Notes: generated from the sequence alone by a model not told the origin. A DNA stretch of 49,522 nucleotides from JANXQG01 sp037147235 (GCA_037147235.1 JBAWVO010000008.1:1-49522); one strand, 5' to 3'. Counted from the stretch's first letter, positions 40,814 to 49,522 are shown. Numbers and translations are program-made.

Positions 40814-42784
40814 CTAACGCCAGAACAAAAGTCCGATCAATGCCAAAAATATGTACAACAAATAGGTCTGGATATTACCCTGCTGGAACACGCGGAAACC
40901 GGACAGCAGCCGGGCAGCAATGCGAAACGCCGGCAGCACGGCCTCGTCCAGAACGGGGTCCAACACATGGCTCCGGAAGCTGGCTTTGCCGGGAAATATC
41001 GCCAGCGGCTCGGGGGGGTGAACGCGCGGACGCAGCACCCAACGGAACAGCGAGACAAGCATCTGGGCAAAGGAGGACGAAGTGTACTGCATCGCGGGTG
41101 TTGGTGCAATGTAGCCGCAACCCCAGGTAGGCTGGCTTTCCACGATACGGGTCCGTAGACGAAGCCACAACGCAATGCCTGTCACCAGCAGCGCAGCGAT
41201 AAGCAGCAGGGCCATCGCGCTGATCCAGCCTAGCGGAGCCAAGGTAGCCATCCGCGGCCCAGCGTCCGCCAGTTCCGGTGCCCAGGCGAAAACAGCTTTT
41301 TCGAGGATTGGGAGAAGACATGCCGGTGCCACACCGATGAAGACGCAACAACCGGCGAGCACTCCCATCGGTCCGATCATGGTCAGGCCCGCCTCGTGAG
41401 GACGTTGGGCGCACTCGGATCGGGCGGTTCCCAGAAAGACTGCCCCGAGGACTTTAACGAAACATGCCACTGCCAAGGCACCGATCAAAGCCAGGGCCGG
41501 AGCCACGAAGGCCACGGCGACGCACGACGCTCCGTGGTCGATTCCAAGGGTGCTGAACAAGCCGAGGTAGATTAGAAACTCGCTGACGAATCCGTTGAGC
41601 GGGGGCAATCCACAAATAGCCGCGGCGCCCAACAAAAAACAAAGTGCCGTCCGTGGCATTCGCTTGGCCAATCCGCCGAGTTGGTCGATCTCGCGCGTGC
41701 CGGTGGCATGAACCACGGATCCGGCACTCAAAAACAGCAAAGACTTGAACAGGGCGTGATTCCAGACATGCAGCAACGCCCCGCTCAATCCCAGAAGAAC
41801 CCACTCGACACGCCCGAACGATCTTCCGATCAGGGCCAGGCCGACGCCTATTAGGATGATGCCGATGTTCTCGATGCTGTGGTACGCAAGCAGCCGTTTG
41901 AGGTCGTGCTGGCCGATGGCAAATACGACGCCGAGCACACCGGAAACAGCGCCCAGACCGAGCACAATGCATCCCCACTCCAGCGGAGGATGCGGAACCA
42001 GCGAAGTGATCCGCACCAGACCATAGATTCCCATCTTGATGATCACGCCCGACATGATGGCCGAGACATGGCTGGGTGTAATCGCATGTGCGCTGGGCAG
42101 CCAGATGTGCAGAGGCATCATGCCCGCCTTGAATCCGAATGCCACCACCGCAAGGACAAAGATTGCGGTGGCCATGCCAGGCGTTAAGCTATCCGTGTTC
42201 AACGCGACGAAGGTGAATGAACCGCTCGCCGCGCGTAGCAGGGCAAAAAGCGCGAACAAGGAGAGCGTGGCAACGTGCGTTGCGACAAAATAGATCCAGC
42301 CTGTTTGGCGGACTTCCTGGCGGTCGTCCTCCGTGATGACCAGAAAGAACGCCGATAGTGCCATGACCTCCCAGCCGAACAGAAACAAGATGCTATTTCG
42401 GGCGATGACCAAAAGTGTCATGCCGGCGGTCAACAGGCCATAGAACAACCGCAGCTTACATCCGTTCTCCGCGTGCTCCGTCTGCTTCCAATAGCCTAGG
42501 CCGTAGATACTGCCGAGCATGGAAATCAGGAAGATCGGCATCAAGAACAAGGCGGACAGACCATCGATCGCCACATCGAACTGACCGCCGGCAATGGCCC
42601 AGGGGAACACGATCGGCTGGTGGGCATTCGACACCCAGAACACGACAACTCCCGCCAATCCCAGGCACGCCCCCGCCACCATCAGCAGGGTCGCGAGGCC
42701 CTGTCCGAACATCCTTGAAAAAAGTCCGGGAAGGCCGCTTATCGCAGCGAGTACAAGCCCCGCGAGAATTAACAATTCGCTCAT
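40814..42784 (-). CDS. HyfB/NuoL-like antiporter subunit (second)
   Basis: A 656-residue membrane protein of the NuoL/MrpA family with about 15 helices. The proton-channel residues are visible in FLFGWEVMALSAFFLV, GFKAGMMPLHIWLPSAH and YHSIENIG, and the extended C-terminal amphipathic part is present. It is paralogous to the gene at 42781. ATG 42784 overlaps the previous stop (ATGA); ATG 42796, four codons upstream, is also in frame. Confidence 0.85.
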   Translation of the reverse strand: MSELLILAGLVLAAISGLPGLFSRMFGQGLATLLMVAGACLGLAGVVVFWVSNAHQPIVFPWAIAGGQFDVAIDGLSALFLMPIFLISMLGSIYGLGYWKQTEHAENGCKLRLFYGLLTAGMTLLVIARNSILFLFGWEVMALSAFFLVITEDDRQEVRQTGWIYFVATHVATLSLFALFALLRAASGSFTFVALNTDSLTPGMATAIFVLAVVAFGFKAGMMPLHIWLPSAHAITPSHVSAIMSGVIIKMGIYGLVRITSLVPHPPLEWGCIVLGLGAVSGVLGVVFAIGQHDLKRLLAYHSIENIGIILIGVGLALIGRSFGRVEWVLLGLSGALLHVWNHALFKSLLFLSAGSVVHATGTREIDQLGGLAKRMPRTALCFLLGAAAICGLPPLNGFVSEFLIYLGLFSTLGIDHGASCVAVAFVAPALALIGALAVACFVKVLGAVFLGTARSECAQRPHEAGLTMIGPMGVLAGCCVFIGVAPACLLPILEKAVFAWAPELADAGPRMATLAPLGWISAMALLLIAALLVTGIALWLRLRTRIVESQPTWGCGYIAPTPAMQYTSSSFAQMLVSLFRWVLRPRVHPPEPLAIFPGKASFRSHVLDPVLDEAVLPAFRIAARLLSGFRVFQQGNIQTYLLYIFLALIGLLFWR

Positions 42785-44793
42785 GGCGTTGTCCATCCCG
42801 TCCGTAGAGAGACCCAGGCCAGGGCCAGAACAACCGCGAGCATAATGTAAAGAAGGTAAACGTGGATCTTCCCCTGTTGCAGCACGCGCAGGCGTGCGAA
42901 CCGATCGGCCGATCGGGCGAACAGAGGGCGATAAACCCTTTCACAAACCGGGTCGAAGACCTCGGACGTGAACTCACCCTCGGCTGGGAATAACTCCTGG
43001 GGCAGACGCCGCAATGTGCGCGGGCGAAGGAATCTGGGCAGGATGTGTTCGGCCAAAATTTCTGCAAAAGATCTGCCCGTGTATTGCATGCGCTCGGTCG
43101 GCTGAAGGTAACCGCAGCCCCAGGTCGGAGATTCCGCGATGGCCGCTCTGCGCGTCAGGAAAAGCAATAGTCCTGCCATCACTCCGACCGCAGCCAGCGT
43201 AGAGGCGTTGACGATGCCCAATAGGGCTAGCGGCACCTCGGACGCGGCAGACGCGAGCGGCATATCCCCAGGTTTTTGGGCGAGGATCTGATCGAGAACG
43301 CCCGACATCAGGCCAACCACCGTTTGCGGAATAACCGCCATCGTCACGCAGAGGGCAAGCAGGATCACCATCGGTCCGAGCATCCAGGGCGATGACTCGT
43401 GCGCATGGCGAGCCGGCTCGCTCCGTGGCTCGCCCAGCAGCACGATGCCGATCAGCCGAACAAAAGCGATCGCCGCCAGACCGCCAATCAGTACCAAAAG
43501 ACCGGCGGCCAGAATCGCCGTCAAACCGTGACTGCCCACCGTGGTGATCCCGTCCTGCATGAGGCTCAGGTACATCAGCCATTTACTAACGAAGCCATTT
43601 AGGGGCGGCAGGCTGGCGATGGCCACGGCCCCAAACACCATGACTGTGCCCGTCCAGGGCATTCGCTTCATCAATCCGCCGAGCCGCTCCATGTCCTTGC
43701 TGCCCGTTGCATGCAAGATGCTCCCCGCAGCAAGAAACATCAGCCCTTTCATGAGGGCGTGGTTCCATATATGCAACAGTGCTCCGGTCATGCCGAGCAG
43801 TGCCACGGTGGGGAGGTGATTCGCCAATCCCCACAGACCGATGCCCAGGGCCAAGGCGATCAAGCCCATGTTTTCAATGCTGGAATAGGCCAGCACGCGT
43901 TTAATATCACGTTGATGAAGAGCCAGCGAGATGCCGACAAGCCCCGTAAGCAGACCGAGGCCGGCTAAAGTCGGCCCCCACCAAAGTGCAGGCGGTCCGA
44001 GGAAGGTCAAAATGCGGAGTATCCCGTACAGGCCCATCTTGATCATGACGCCTGACATCAAAGCGGATACGTGCGAGGGCGCGGCGGGGTGTGCTTCCGG
44101 GAGCCACACATGGAAGGGAACGAAGCCGGCCTTTGCCCCGAATCCAATCAATGCCATCACGAACACCAAGCCGGCCAAGCCGGGCCCCAGAGTCGACATG
44201 GCCTGGAAATCGCGGAACTCCAACCCTCCTGCGTGACGGCCAAGCAGCATGAACGTGATGAACAAGAAGATCACGCCCAGATGCGTCGCAACCAAATAGA
44301 TCCAACCGGCTTGCCGTACTTCGGCTTTTTCGTGCTCAAAGATCACCAGGCAGCAGGCGGCAATCGACATCACCTCCCAGGCCACCAGAAACAGCAGAAC
44401 CGTCCGGGCGATGAGGACCATCACCATGCCGACAACGAACAGATTGAAGAAGAACCAGGGACTCCCCAGCGACTTTTCTTTACGATGAACAAGCAGGTAG
44501 TCGCCTCCATAGACGGCCGCCAGTGCCGAGAGACCCAACACGGGCAACAGAAAGAATGCGCTCAAGGGATCGATTTCGACGCGGAATGCCCCGTGCGCGA
44601 CGTCCCAGGGTAGTCGCAAACCTTCCGAGGCCCCTCCGAGCAGGACGCGCAATGCCGGCACCAGGCCCAAGAGAGACCCGAAAACGGCCGCCCCCGCTCC
44701 GAACAGAGTGGCCAAACGCGGGGATCGAGAAAATAATAACGCAACAATCCCGCCCGCCACCTGCAGAACCATTGCCAACAGCACCGCGTTCAT
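42781..44793 (-). CDS. HyfB/NuoL-like antiporter subunit (first)
   Basis: A 670-residue membrane protein closely parallel to the neighbouring 656-residue subunit. It shows FLVAWEVMSIAACCLV with the conserved glutamate, GFGAKAGFVPFHVWLPEAH with a lysine, and YSSIENMGLIA. With the HyfF-like gene at 37673 this gives three antiporter-like subunits in one operon, as in hydrogenase 4. ATG 44793 follows GGAAAGG. It starts one base after the HTH-PTS IIA gene stops. Confidence 0.87.
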   Translation of the reverse strand: MNAVLLAMVLQVAGGIVALLFSRSPRLATLFGAGAAVFGSLLGLVPALRVLLGGASEGLRLPWDVAHGAFRVEIDPLSAFFLLPVLGLSALAAVYGGDYLLVHRKEKSLGSPWFFFNLFVVGMVMVLIARTVLLFLVAWEVMSIAACCLVIFEHEKAEVRQAGWIYLVATHLGVIFLFITFMLLGRHAGGLEFRDFQAMSTLGPGLAGLVFVMALIGFGAKAGFVPFHVWLPEAHPAAPSHVSALMSGVMIKMGLYGILRILTFLGPPALWWGPTLAGLGLLTGLVGISLALHQRDIKRVLAYSSIENMGLIALALGIGLWGLANHLPTVALLGMTGALLHIWNHALMKGLMFLAAGSILHATGSKDMERLGGLMKRMPWTGTVMVFGAVAIASLPPLNGFVSKWLMYLSLMQDGITTVGSHGLTAILAAGLLVLIGGLAAIAFVRLIGIVLLGEPRSEPARHAHESSPWMLGPMVILLALCVTMAVIPQTVVGLMSGVLDQILAQKPGDMPLASAASEVPLALLGIVNASTLAAVGVMAGLLLFLTRRAAIAESPTWGCGYLQPTERMQYTGRSFAEILAEHILPRFLRPRTLRRLPQELFPAEGEFTSEVFDPVCERVYRPLFARSADRFARLRVLQQGKIHVYLLYIMLAVVLALAWVSLRTGWTTP

Positions 44794-44794
44794 G

Positions 44795-45502
44795 CTACCG
44801 AGTTACCTTTCCTGCATCTGCGGCCGGTGAGGCGAGGGACGCCTCAATGCGTCGTGCTTCCCGCAAAATTTCCTCGCGATGCCCGTGACGCATCAGTACT
44901 TCCTTGAAGGTTGCATCCTGTAATGCGTAAGAAAGTCGTGAAAGAATCTGCAAATGGCTCCGTGTGGTGGGACAGATCATCGAGAACAGAACCTGCACGG
45001 GTTGGCCATCCAAGGCTTTGAAATCGACCGGATTTTCCAGGAAGCAGAGCGTCAGCATTGGACGATCAACATTCAGCACAATCGGATTGCGAACGTGCGG
45101 CAGGGCGATGCCGTTGCCGATCGCCGTGGTCGCCGCCGCTTCGCGGACCAAAAACAGTCGCCAGATAAGCTCGCGATCGACACCTTCCGGAAGCGGCAAT
45201 ACCTGAACCATGGCACGCAGTGCCTGCTCCATGCTGGTATCTTGAAGATTATAGAAGATGCCGCCGGCTTCCAGGGCTTCGGCTAGGTTCGTCGGCGACT
45301 CTTCCGAATCCACATGATCGTCCAGCAATTCCATGGAAAACTTGACCTTATTCGCGGTTGCCCATTCCAACACTTCAGCCCGATGCAGGCGGTGCTGACC
45401 ATTCACGTACTGCGCCGGAAGACCGCGTTGCCGAATCCATCGCACCACGGTCGATTCCGATACGTCAAAAAACAGGGTAATATCCCGAACTGTAAGTTGC
45501 AT
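44795..45502 (-). CDS. HTH domain fused to PTS IIA-like domain
   Basis: A 235-residue protein. Residues 1-50 form a MerR/excisionase-like helix-turn-helix (LTVRDITLFFDVSESTVVRWI). Residues 70-225 are a PtsN/fructose-IIA-type domain with the phosphorylatable histidine H136 in GIALPHVRNP. PtsN-type domains relay nitrogen or potassium status by phosphorylation, so this may be a phosphorylation-controlled regulator of the complex. It sits between the ArsR gene and the first antiporter subunit. Confidence 0.82.
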   Translation of the reverse strand: MQLTVRDITLFFDVSESTVVRWIRQRGLPAQYVNGQHRLHRAEVLEWATANKVKFSMELLDDHVDSEESPTNLAEALEAGGIFYNLQDTSMEQALRAMVQVLPLPEGVDRELIWRLFLVREAAATTAIGNGIALPHVRNPIVLNVDRPMLTLCFLENPVDFKALDGQPVQVLFSMICPTTRSHLQILSRLSYALQDATFKEVLMRHGHREEILREARRIEASLASPAADAGKVTR

Positions 45503-45516
45503 CAATTTTCCGTTTT

Positions 45517-45879
45517 CTAGGGAGCGGTCTCGGTCGTGATTTCGTTGAGTAGTTTGAGAATTTCATTGGCGTGCGAATGGAAGTACTTTTGCATCAGGTC
45601 AAGAATCTTTCCCAGGATCGGATCACGCAGGGAATAGAAGACTTGGTTGCCATCTTTCCGGCCCACCACGATTTGCTTCGATCGAAGCACGGCCAAATGC
45701 TGCGAGACGTTCGCCTGCTCAAGCCCAAGCTGTTCGTAGATTCGACTGACCGACACGGACGCTTCATCGCGCAACAATTCGACGATGGCGATCCGCGTTG
45801 GATGCGCCAGGGCCTGAAACACCTCGGCCTTGAAACGACGAAGATGGTCTCGCACGAGGGAATCCTCACTCAGTATCAT
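45517..45879 (-). CDS. ArsR family transcriptional regulator
   Basis: A 120-residue winged-helix regulator: HPTRIAIVELLRDE and the recognition helix QANVSQHLAVLRSKQIV are typical, followed by a wing (VGRKDGNQVFYSLRD). Only one cysteine-free effector surface is seen, so it is not a classical arsenic-sensing CxC regulator. It is the first gene of the Ehr-type operon, 14 bases before the HTH-PTS IIA gene, and probably controls it from the palindromic region just upstream. Confidence 0.88.
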   Translation of the reverse strand: MILSEDSLVRDHLRRFKAEVFQALAHPTRIAIVELLRDEASVSVSRIYEQLGLEQANVSQHLAVLRSKQIVVGRKDGNQVFYSLRDPILGKILDLMQKYFHSHANEILKLLNEITTETAP

Positions 45880-45925
45880 CGCTTACCCACCTTAATACGT
45901 ACAAACGCGGTCCTCATCGAACAAA

Positions 45926-45975
45926 TATCCGCATGAGCATGATCGTATATTAGATAATGCGAATAAACATGTCAA
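45926..45975 (-). promoter_or_regulatory. Sigma-70-like promoter with palindrome upstream of the Ehr operon
   Basis: On the minus strand TTGACA (45975-45970) and TAATAT (45952-45947) are 17 bases apart, close to consensus. An inverted pair TATCCGCAT (45926-45934) and ATGCGAATA (45957-45965) matches at 8 of 9 positions and overlaps the spacer and the region after the -10. ArsR is the first gene of the transcript, so autoregulation from this palindrome is likely. Confidence 0.7.
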
Positions 45976-46167
45976 GACCAAACTATTCAGGTTCGTCAGC
46001 GATCGGTGCGATTCACCGCCAACTGGCGGACCGACCGGAGATATTGCAGGTTGTGGATTTGCTGGCGCGAAAACTCCGGAACAAGAGGATAAAGTACAAA
46101 GCGCAAGCCCAGCCCCTACCAAGCTGGGACCGGGTGGCCCTTGTTGTTCTACACGAGTCCTTGAGCG

Positions 46168-46404
46168 ACCCCATCCAGCTTGCTGGATGGTGAAGAAGGT
46201 TGGTCAGCTAGCAACGAAAGCAATCTAACCTAGACCCCATCCAGCTTGCTGGATGGTGAATCAGGTTATCTAGCTAGCCCATGTTCGCGATCTAGCCAAG
46301 CAACCTCCTTCACCATCCACCAAGGTGGATGGGGTCGTGTTGGTCTTTGTTCTCCATTTTAGCCATTCAACCTCATTCACCATCCGGGCAAGCCGGATGG
46401 GGTC
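46168..46404. repeat. Array of four covarying short palindromes
   Basis: Four stem-loops lie about 70 bases apart. Stems are CCATCCAGC/GCTGGATGG at 46171 and 46237, CCATCCACC/GGTGGATGG at 46313, and CCATCCGG/CCGGATGG at 46380. The stems change on both sides together, so the fold is conserved rather than the sequence. The flanks (ACCCCATCC and TGAA plus AGGTTNN-TAGCTAG) run forward in the first two and reversed in the last two. The array fills the gap between the Ehr promoter and the CheB/CheR gene, with no gene inside. Confidence 0.85.
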
Positions 46405-46490
46405 CAAAAGATGTGTGTCACAACGAAGTGGTCCCGGGCGGTTTCCCGCCTGAGGCTCCCACAGACCCAAACGAGTGAATTCCTTAATTT

Positions 46491-46529
46491 CGTTCGTATG
46501 GGGGCTCGTTTCACTCTCCCCACCCTACG
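46491..46529. repeat. Dispersed repeat fragment (second copy)
   Basis: This stretch matches 38-77 over most of its length. It lies downstream of the CheB/CheR stop. Confidence 0.6.
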
Positions 46530-46552
46530 GTCACCACTTTTCTTTTCCTTTT

Positions 46553-46572
46553 CCTTTTTCGTGTGTTTCGTG
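46553..46572. repeat. Solo CACGAA element end
   Basis: The sequence CTTTTTCGTGTGTTTCGTGG is the right end of the CACGAA element (compare 11203-11232 and 14134-14162) with no partner on the other side. It lies 41 bases after the stop of the CheB/CheR gene, whose C-terminus appears cut. Confidence 0.6.
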
Positions 46573-46612
46573 GTCTATTTCTTACCTCCCACCCTGCGTT
46601 TCGTCTTTCTAC

Positions 46613-49522
46613 CTAAGCTCGTTCCGTGGTTGCAATGGCATACATCTTCCCGGCATTATCCAGCAAGGCCGTGGAGATCATCGAGACGGAGACGACCTTG
46701 CCTGCTTTGGTGAGCCGTTGGGTAGGATACGGCTCCAGGATTTCAGCTCGGCTAAGCTGGGCTAGAGTGGCCAATGCTCCCTCTCGCAGTTCCTTGGGGA
46801 TACGGTCGCGGACGTTCATCGCCAACGCCTCGGCCTCACTCCAGCCATACATCCGCACCGCGCCTGGGTTCCAGGCAATGATGCGGCCTTCCAAGTCTTG
46901 TACGGTGATGGCATCGTGCGCATCGCGCACGACCACCGCCAGACGGGCCAACTCATTGGCTTTGTGCAGTGCCTCCGCCGTCTGCACCATCTCCGTGATG
47001 TCCGTAAAGGTCATCACCACGCCCTCGGTCACGTTTTCGAGCGTGCGGTAAGGCTGGATGCGCATCGCAAACCACTTGCCATTCGTAGTCTGCACGTTCA
47101 CTTCTTTAGGAATCAGCGTGTCCAGCACGCCCTGCACGTCCGCCACCAGGCGGTCGTAGCCGATCAGATTGGAAGTGAGGTGGGCAATAGACCGCCCCAT
47201 GTCGCTCGGGATTAGGTTGAGGATCTTGGCGACAGGGGGGGTAAATCGCAGGATTCGCAGTTGATAATCGACAAAGATCGTGCCGATGCCGGTGCCGGCC
47301 AGCAGATTGTTCATGTCGTTGTTGGCCCGCGATAGGTCGCCTATCTTGGTTTGCAGCTCGGCGTTGACCGTGGTCAGTTCCTCATTGATCGACTGCAATT
47401 CCTCCTTGGAGATATCCATCGCTTCGTTGGTGGATTGCAATTCTTCGTTGACCGACATCATCTCCTCATTCGAGGATTTAAGCTCTTCGTTGGAAGTCTC
47501 CAATTCTTCGGTGGCGGCCTGGAGGTATTCTTCTTTGGTTCGCAACTTCTGCTGGAGTGTCACGACGCTTGCGTCGGCGGTCAGACTGGGGTCGCTTGCT
47601 TCTTCGCCGCCCTGCGGCGGGGCATCCTCCAGGACGACCAGGTATAAGTGTGTCTCGGACGTGGCGGCAGAGCCTATCACCGGGCTGATGGTCAGGTTGA
47701 CCGTGGTGAAATCGCTGTTGGTTTTGATGCGTAAGCCCGAGTGGCGCACGATCTCTTGGGTCCGCTTGGCCTTGTGCAGGGCCATGGTCAGTTCGCGCCG
47801 CAGCCCTTCGCGAGCCATTTTGAGGATATTGCTGATTCCCGCCTCGCCCTGGGCCGGTTCCAGGTACATCCCGGTGCGGCCGTGCAGATATAAGATGTCG
47901 CCCTTGCCGTCGATCAGCGCGCTGGCCGGAACGACCAGTTGCAGCATCGCCCGTTCGGCCAGCTCGCGGAGCGGGAGTTTCCCAGGGAATGCCGTCTTGC
48001 CGATCCGCGGGAGCGCAACCTCGATCGCTGTCATGGGCGGGAGAAAGCAGTCGAGGACGGCTTGCCGCGCGCTGTCAAAATTTTCTTTACGCCAATAGAG
48101 CTTTGACTTGGGGTCAGTCGCGGTAAAAAGATCGTAGAACTCGCCCACCGTCTCCGAGGTGCCTAGTAAGAGTACACCGCCCGGATTCAGCGCGTGGTGG
48201 AAGATCGGAATGAGCTTCTTCTGTAATTCGCCGTTCAGATAGATCAAGAGGTTGCGGCAACTGATCATGTCGAGCTTGGAGAAGTGTGGGTTTTGGATCA
48301 CGTTCTGCTCGGAAAAGACGATCATATCGCGGATGCCTCGGTGGATGCGGTACGCACTGCCGTCCGACTCGACCACGAAATAACGCGCCAGTCGTTCCCG
48401 CGAGATGTCGGCGGCGATACTGGCCGGATAAAGGCCGGCTCGGGCCGTGGCAATCGCCTGACTGTCAATGTCCGTGGCGAAGATCTGCACCTTGAAACTC
48501 TGCTTCATCGCCTCCTGGCGTTCGGCGATCAAAATGGCCAGGGAATAGGCCTCCTCGCCGGTTGAACAGCCCGGAACCCAGACGCGGATCACAGTGCTCG
48601 CGGGCTTGCCGACAAAGAGTTTTGGGATGGCCTGTTCTTCGACTACTTTGAAAGCCTCTGGATCGCGGAAGAAATTGGTCACGCCGATCAACAGGTTGCG
48701 AAAGAGCGATTCCACCTCCGCCGGCGTCTTTTGCAGATACCTGACGTATTCGTCCATCGTTTCGATCTGGTGGACGGTCATGCGCCGCTCGACACGGCGG
48801 CTAAGGTGATTTGGCTTGTACAGGGAAAAGTCATGCTTTGTCTGGTCACGGAGGATGACGACGATCTTCTTCAACACGTTCTCGGCCTTGATCGCCGTAA
48901 CGGTTTCGGCCCGAGAAGGCGAATTGCCAAAGGCATGAGCGGCGTAGGTCATGAGTTTGGCGGCCATCTCGGCCGGCGGCAGCACGAAGTCGACCAAGCC
49001 CGTGGCAAGGGCACTGCGTGGCATCCCGTCGTACTCGCTGGAGGCTGGGTTTTGGACCATGGCCATCCCCCCCTCGCCCTTGATCGCCCGCAGGCCCAGG
49101 GTGCCATCGCTGCCGGTGCCCGACAGCACGATGCAGATAGCACGCTCGCGCTGGTCTTGGGCCAGAGAGCGGAAGAAGAAGTCAATCGGCAGACGCTGCT
49201 GGTTGCGTGGAGCGGAAGGCTCCATCAGTTGCAGCGTGCCGTTCAGGAAGGCCATATCGCGGTTGGGCGGAATGATATAGACGCAGTTGGGTTGCACCAC
49301 CATTCCGTCAATGACCTCGAAGACCTGCATTCGAGTATGGCGACGGATCAGTTTGGCGAGGATGCTCTTATAGTCCGGGGCCAAGTGCTGCACCAGAACA
49401 AAGGCCATGCCCGGATCAATATCGGCCGGCATTCCGGAGAAGAATGCCTCAAAAGCCGCCAGCCCCCCGGCCGATGCACCGATGCCAACGACAGGAAAAA
49501 CCGCAGAGACAGTCCCGATGGC
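46613..49522 (-). CDS. CheB/CheR fusion with coiled coil and PAS domains (5' end outside window)
   Basis: At least 969 residues, entering from beyond the right edge; the visible beginning VVGIGASAGGLAAFEAFF is the CheB catalytic serine region. CheB (with SGTGSDGTLGLRAIKGEGG) is followed by CheR with the SAM-binding VWVPGCSTGEEAYSLAIL and FATDIDSQAIATARAGLY. A long coiled coil (EELETSNEELKSSNEEM) and two PAS domains complete it. The protein stops at AIATTERA, where family members with a kinase usually continue TERDIT into HisKA. The C-terminus is therefore short, next to dispersed repeats, and the kinase may have been lost. The true start lies outside the window. Confidence 0.9.
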   Translation of the reverse strand, partial: AIGTVSAVFPVVGIGASAGGLAAFEAFFSGMPADIDPGMAFVLVQHLAPDYKSILAKLIRRHTRMQVFEVIDGMVVQPNCVYIIPPNRDMAFLNGTLQLMEPSAPRNQQRLPIDFFFRSLAQDQRERAICIVLSGTGSDGTLGLRAIKGEGGMAMVQNPASSEYDGMPRSALATGLVDFVLPPAEMAAKLMTYAAHAFGNSPSRAETVTAIKAENVLKKIVVILRDQTKHDFSLYKPNHLSRRVERRMTVHQIETMDEYVRYLQKTPAEVESLFRNLLIGVTNFFRDPEAFKVVEEQAIPKLFVGKPASTVIRVWVPGCSTGEEAYSLAILIAERQEAMKQSFKVQIFATDIDSQAIATARAGLYPASIAADISRERLARYFVVESDGSAYRIHRGIRDMIVFSEQNVIQNPHFSKLDMISCRNLLIYLNGELQKKLIPIFHHALNPGGVLLLGTSETVGEFYDLFTATDPKSKLYWRKENFDSARQAVLDCFLPPMTAIEVALPRIGKTAFPGKLPLRELAERAMLQLVVPASALIDGKGDILYLHGRTGMYLEPAQGEAGISNILKMAREGLRRELTMALHKAKRTQEIVRHSGLRIKTNSDFTTVNLTISPVIGSAATSETHLYLVVLEDAPPQGGEEASDPSLTADASVVTLQQKLRTKEEYLQAATEELETSNEELKSSNEEMMSVNEELQSTNEAMDISKEELQSINEELTTVNAELQTKIGDLSRANNDMNNLLAGTGIGTIFVDYQLRILRFTPPVAKILNLIPSDMGRSIAHLTSNLIGYDRLVADVQGVLDTLIPKEVNVQTTNGKWFAMRIQPYRTLENVTEGVVMTFTDITEMVQTAEALHKANELARLAVVVRDAHDAITVQDLEGRIIAWNPGAVRMYGWSEAEALAMNVRDRIPKELREGALATLAQLSRAEILEPYPTQRLTKAGKVVSVSMISTALLDNAGKMYAIATTERA

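Noticed and set aside
37673..44793. DabA/DabB inorganic carbon transporter
   Set aside because: There is no DUF2309 gene, and the operon has HyfC-, HyfE-, HyfG- and NuoB-like genes.
45957..46193. Small plus-strand open frame next to the Ehr promoter
   Set aside because: It starts inside a clear minus-strand promoter, has no ribosome-binding site and ends in a palindrome repeat.

Overview
The window looks like a chromosomal segment of a planctomycete (Planctomycetota). This is inferred from several habits seen together: short dispersed palindromes that read GAGVSPA in protein, CACGAA-type repeats around a GxxExxY nuclease gene, large Gly-rich secretin-N proteins, weak Shine-Dalgarno use mixed with strong cases, and a large inventory of multihaem cytochromes. 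No tRNA, rRNA, CRISPR array or recognisable riboswitch was found.

Region 1 (1-7.4 kb): a membrane sensor kinase with a periplasmic haem-binding motif, whose ATPase domain is cut off by a dispersed repeat; a divergent secretin-N-like envelope protein; and a HEPN-like protein with a small 80-residue partner and 16-bp tandem repeats. Region 2 (7.4-16.9 kb): a repeat-rich, segmentally duplicated signalling and uptake locus. It holds two TonB-dependent receptors with nearly the same signal peptide but unrelated bodies, one intact YfiR-family gene plus a deleted relic copy, a GxxExxY nuclease gene framed by CACGAA inverted repeats, a 109-bp miniature of that element, and a CHASE8-like hybrid histidine kinase.

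Region 3 (16.9-25 kb): housekeeping and small accessory genes. These are cysteine synthase, a NIF3-like protein, a family 2 glycosyltransferase, an unrecognised 567-residue protein, an Eis-like GNAT protein, a PLP decarboxylase, and a small protein paired with an HNH nuclease. Region 4 (25.2-32.9 kb): a divergent respiratory cluster. The minus arm carries a NapC/NirT-type 12-haem cytochrome, an 11-haem cytochrome fused to a b-type membrane domain, and a four-haem c554-like protein. The plus arm carries a Rieske protein, a b6-type cytochrome b fused to subunit IV, and a nine-haem anchored cytochrome. Together they encode 36 c-type haem motifs, which suggests quinol oxidation linked to long periplasmic or extracellular electron wires.

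Region 5 (32.8-45.9 kb, minus strand): an operon for a complex-I/hydrogenase-4-like membrane complex. It has an ArsR regulator, an HTH-PTS IIA protein, three antiporter-like subunits, HyfC-, HyfE- and HyfG-like subunits, and a ferredoxin-NuoB fusion. The large subunit lacks the nickel-binding cysteines, so this is an Ehr-type (energy-converting hydrogenase related) complex rather than a hydrogenase. The operon is split between the large and small subunits by a 2.3-kb cassette (AAA ATPase plus DUF4276 protein, a probable defence pair) lying between two diverged copies of the original hyfG/hyfI junction. Region 6 (45.9-49.5 kb): an array of covarying 9-bp palindromes, more dispersed repeats, and a CheB/CheR/PAS protein that runs off the window.

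The most interesting items are the defence-like cassette between duplicated operon-junction copies, the GxxExxY/CACGAA element with its miniature derivative, the duplicated YfiR-receptor module, and the nickel-less Ehr complex beside a 36-haem respiratory cluster.
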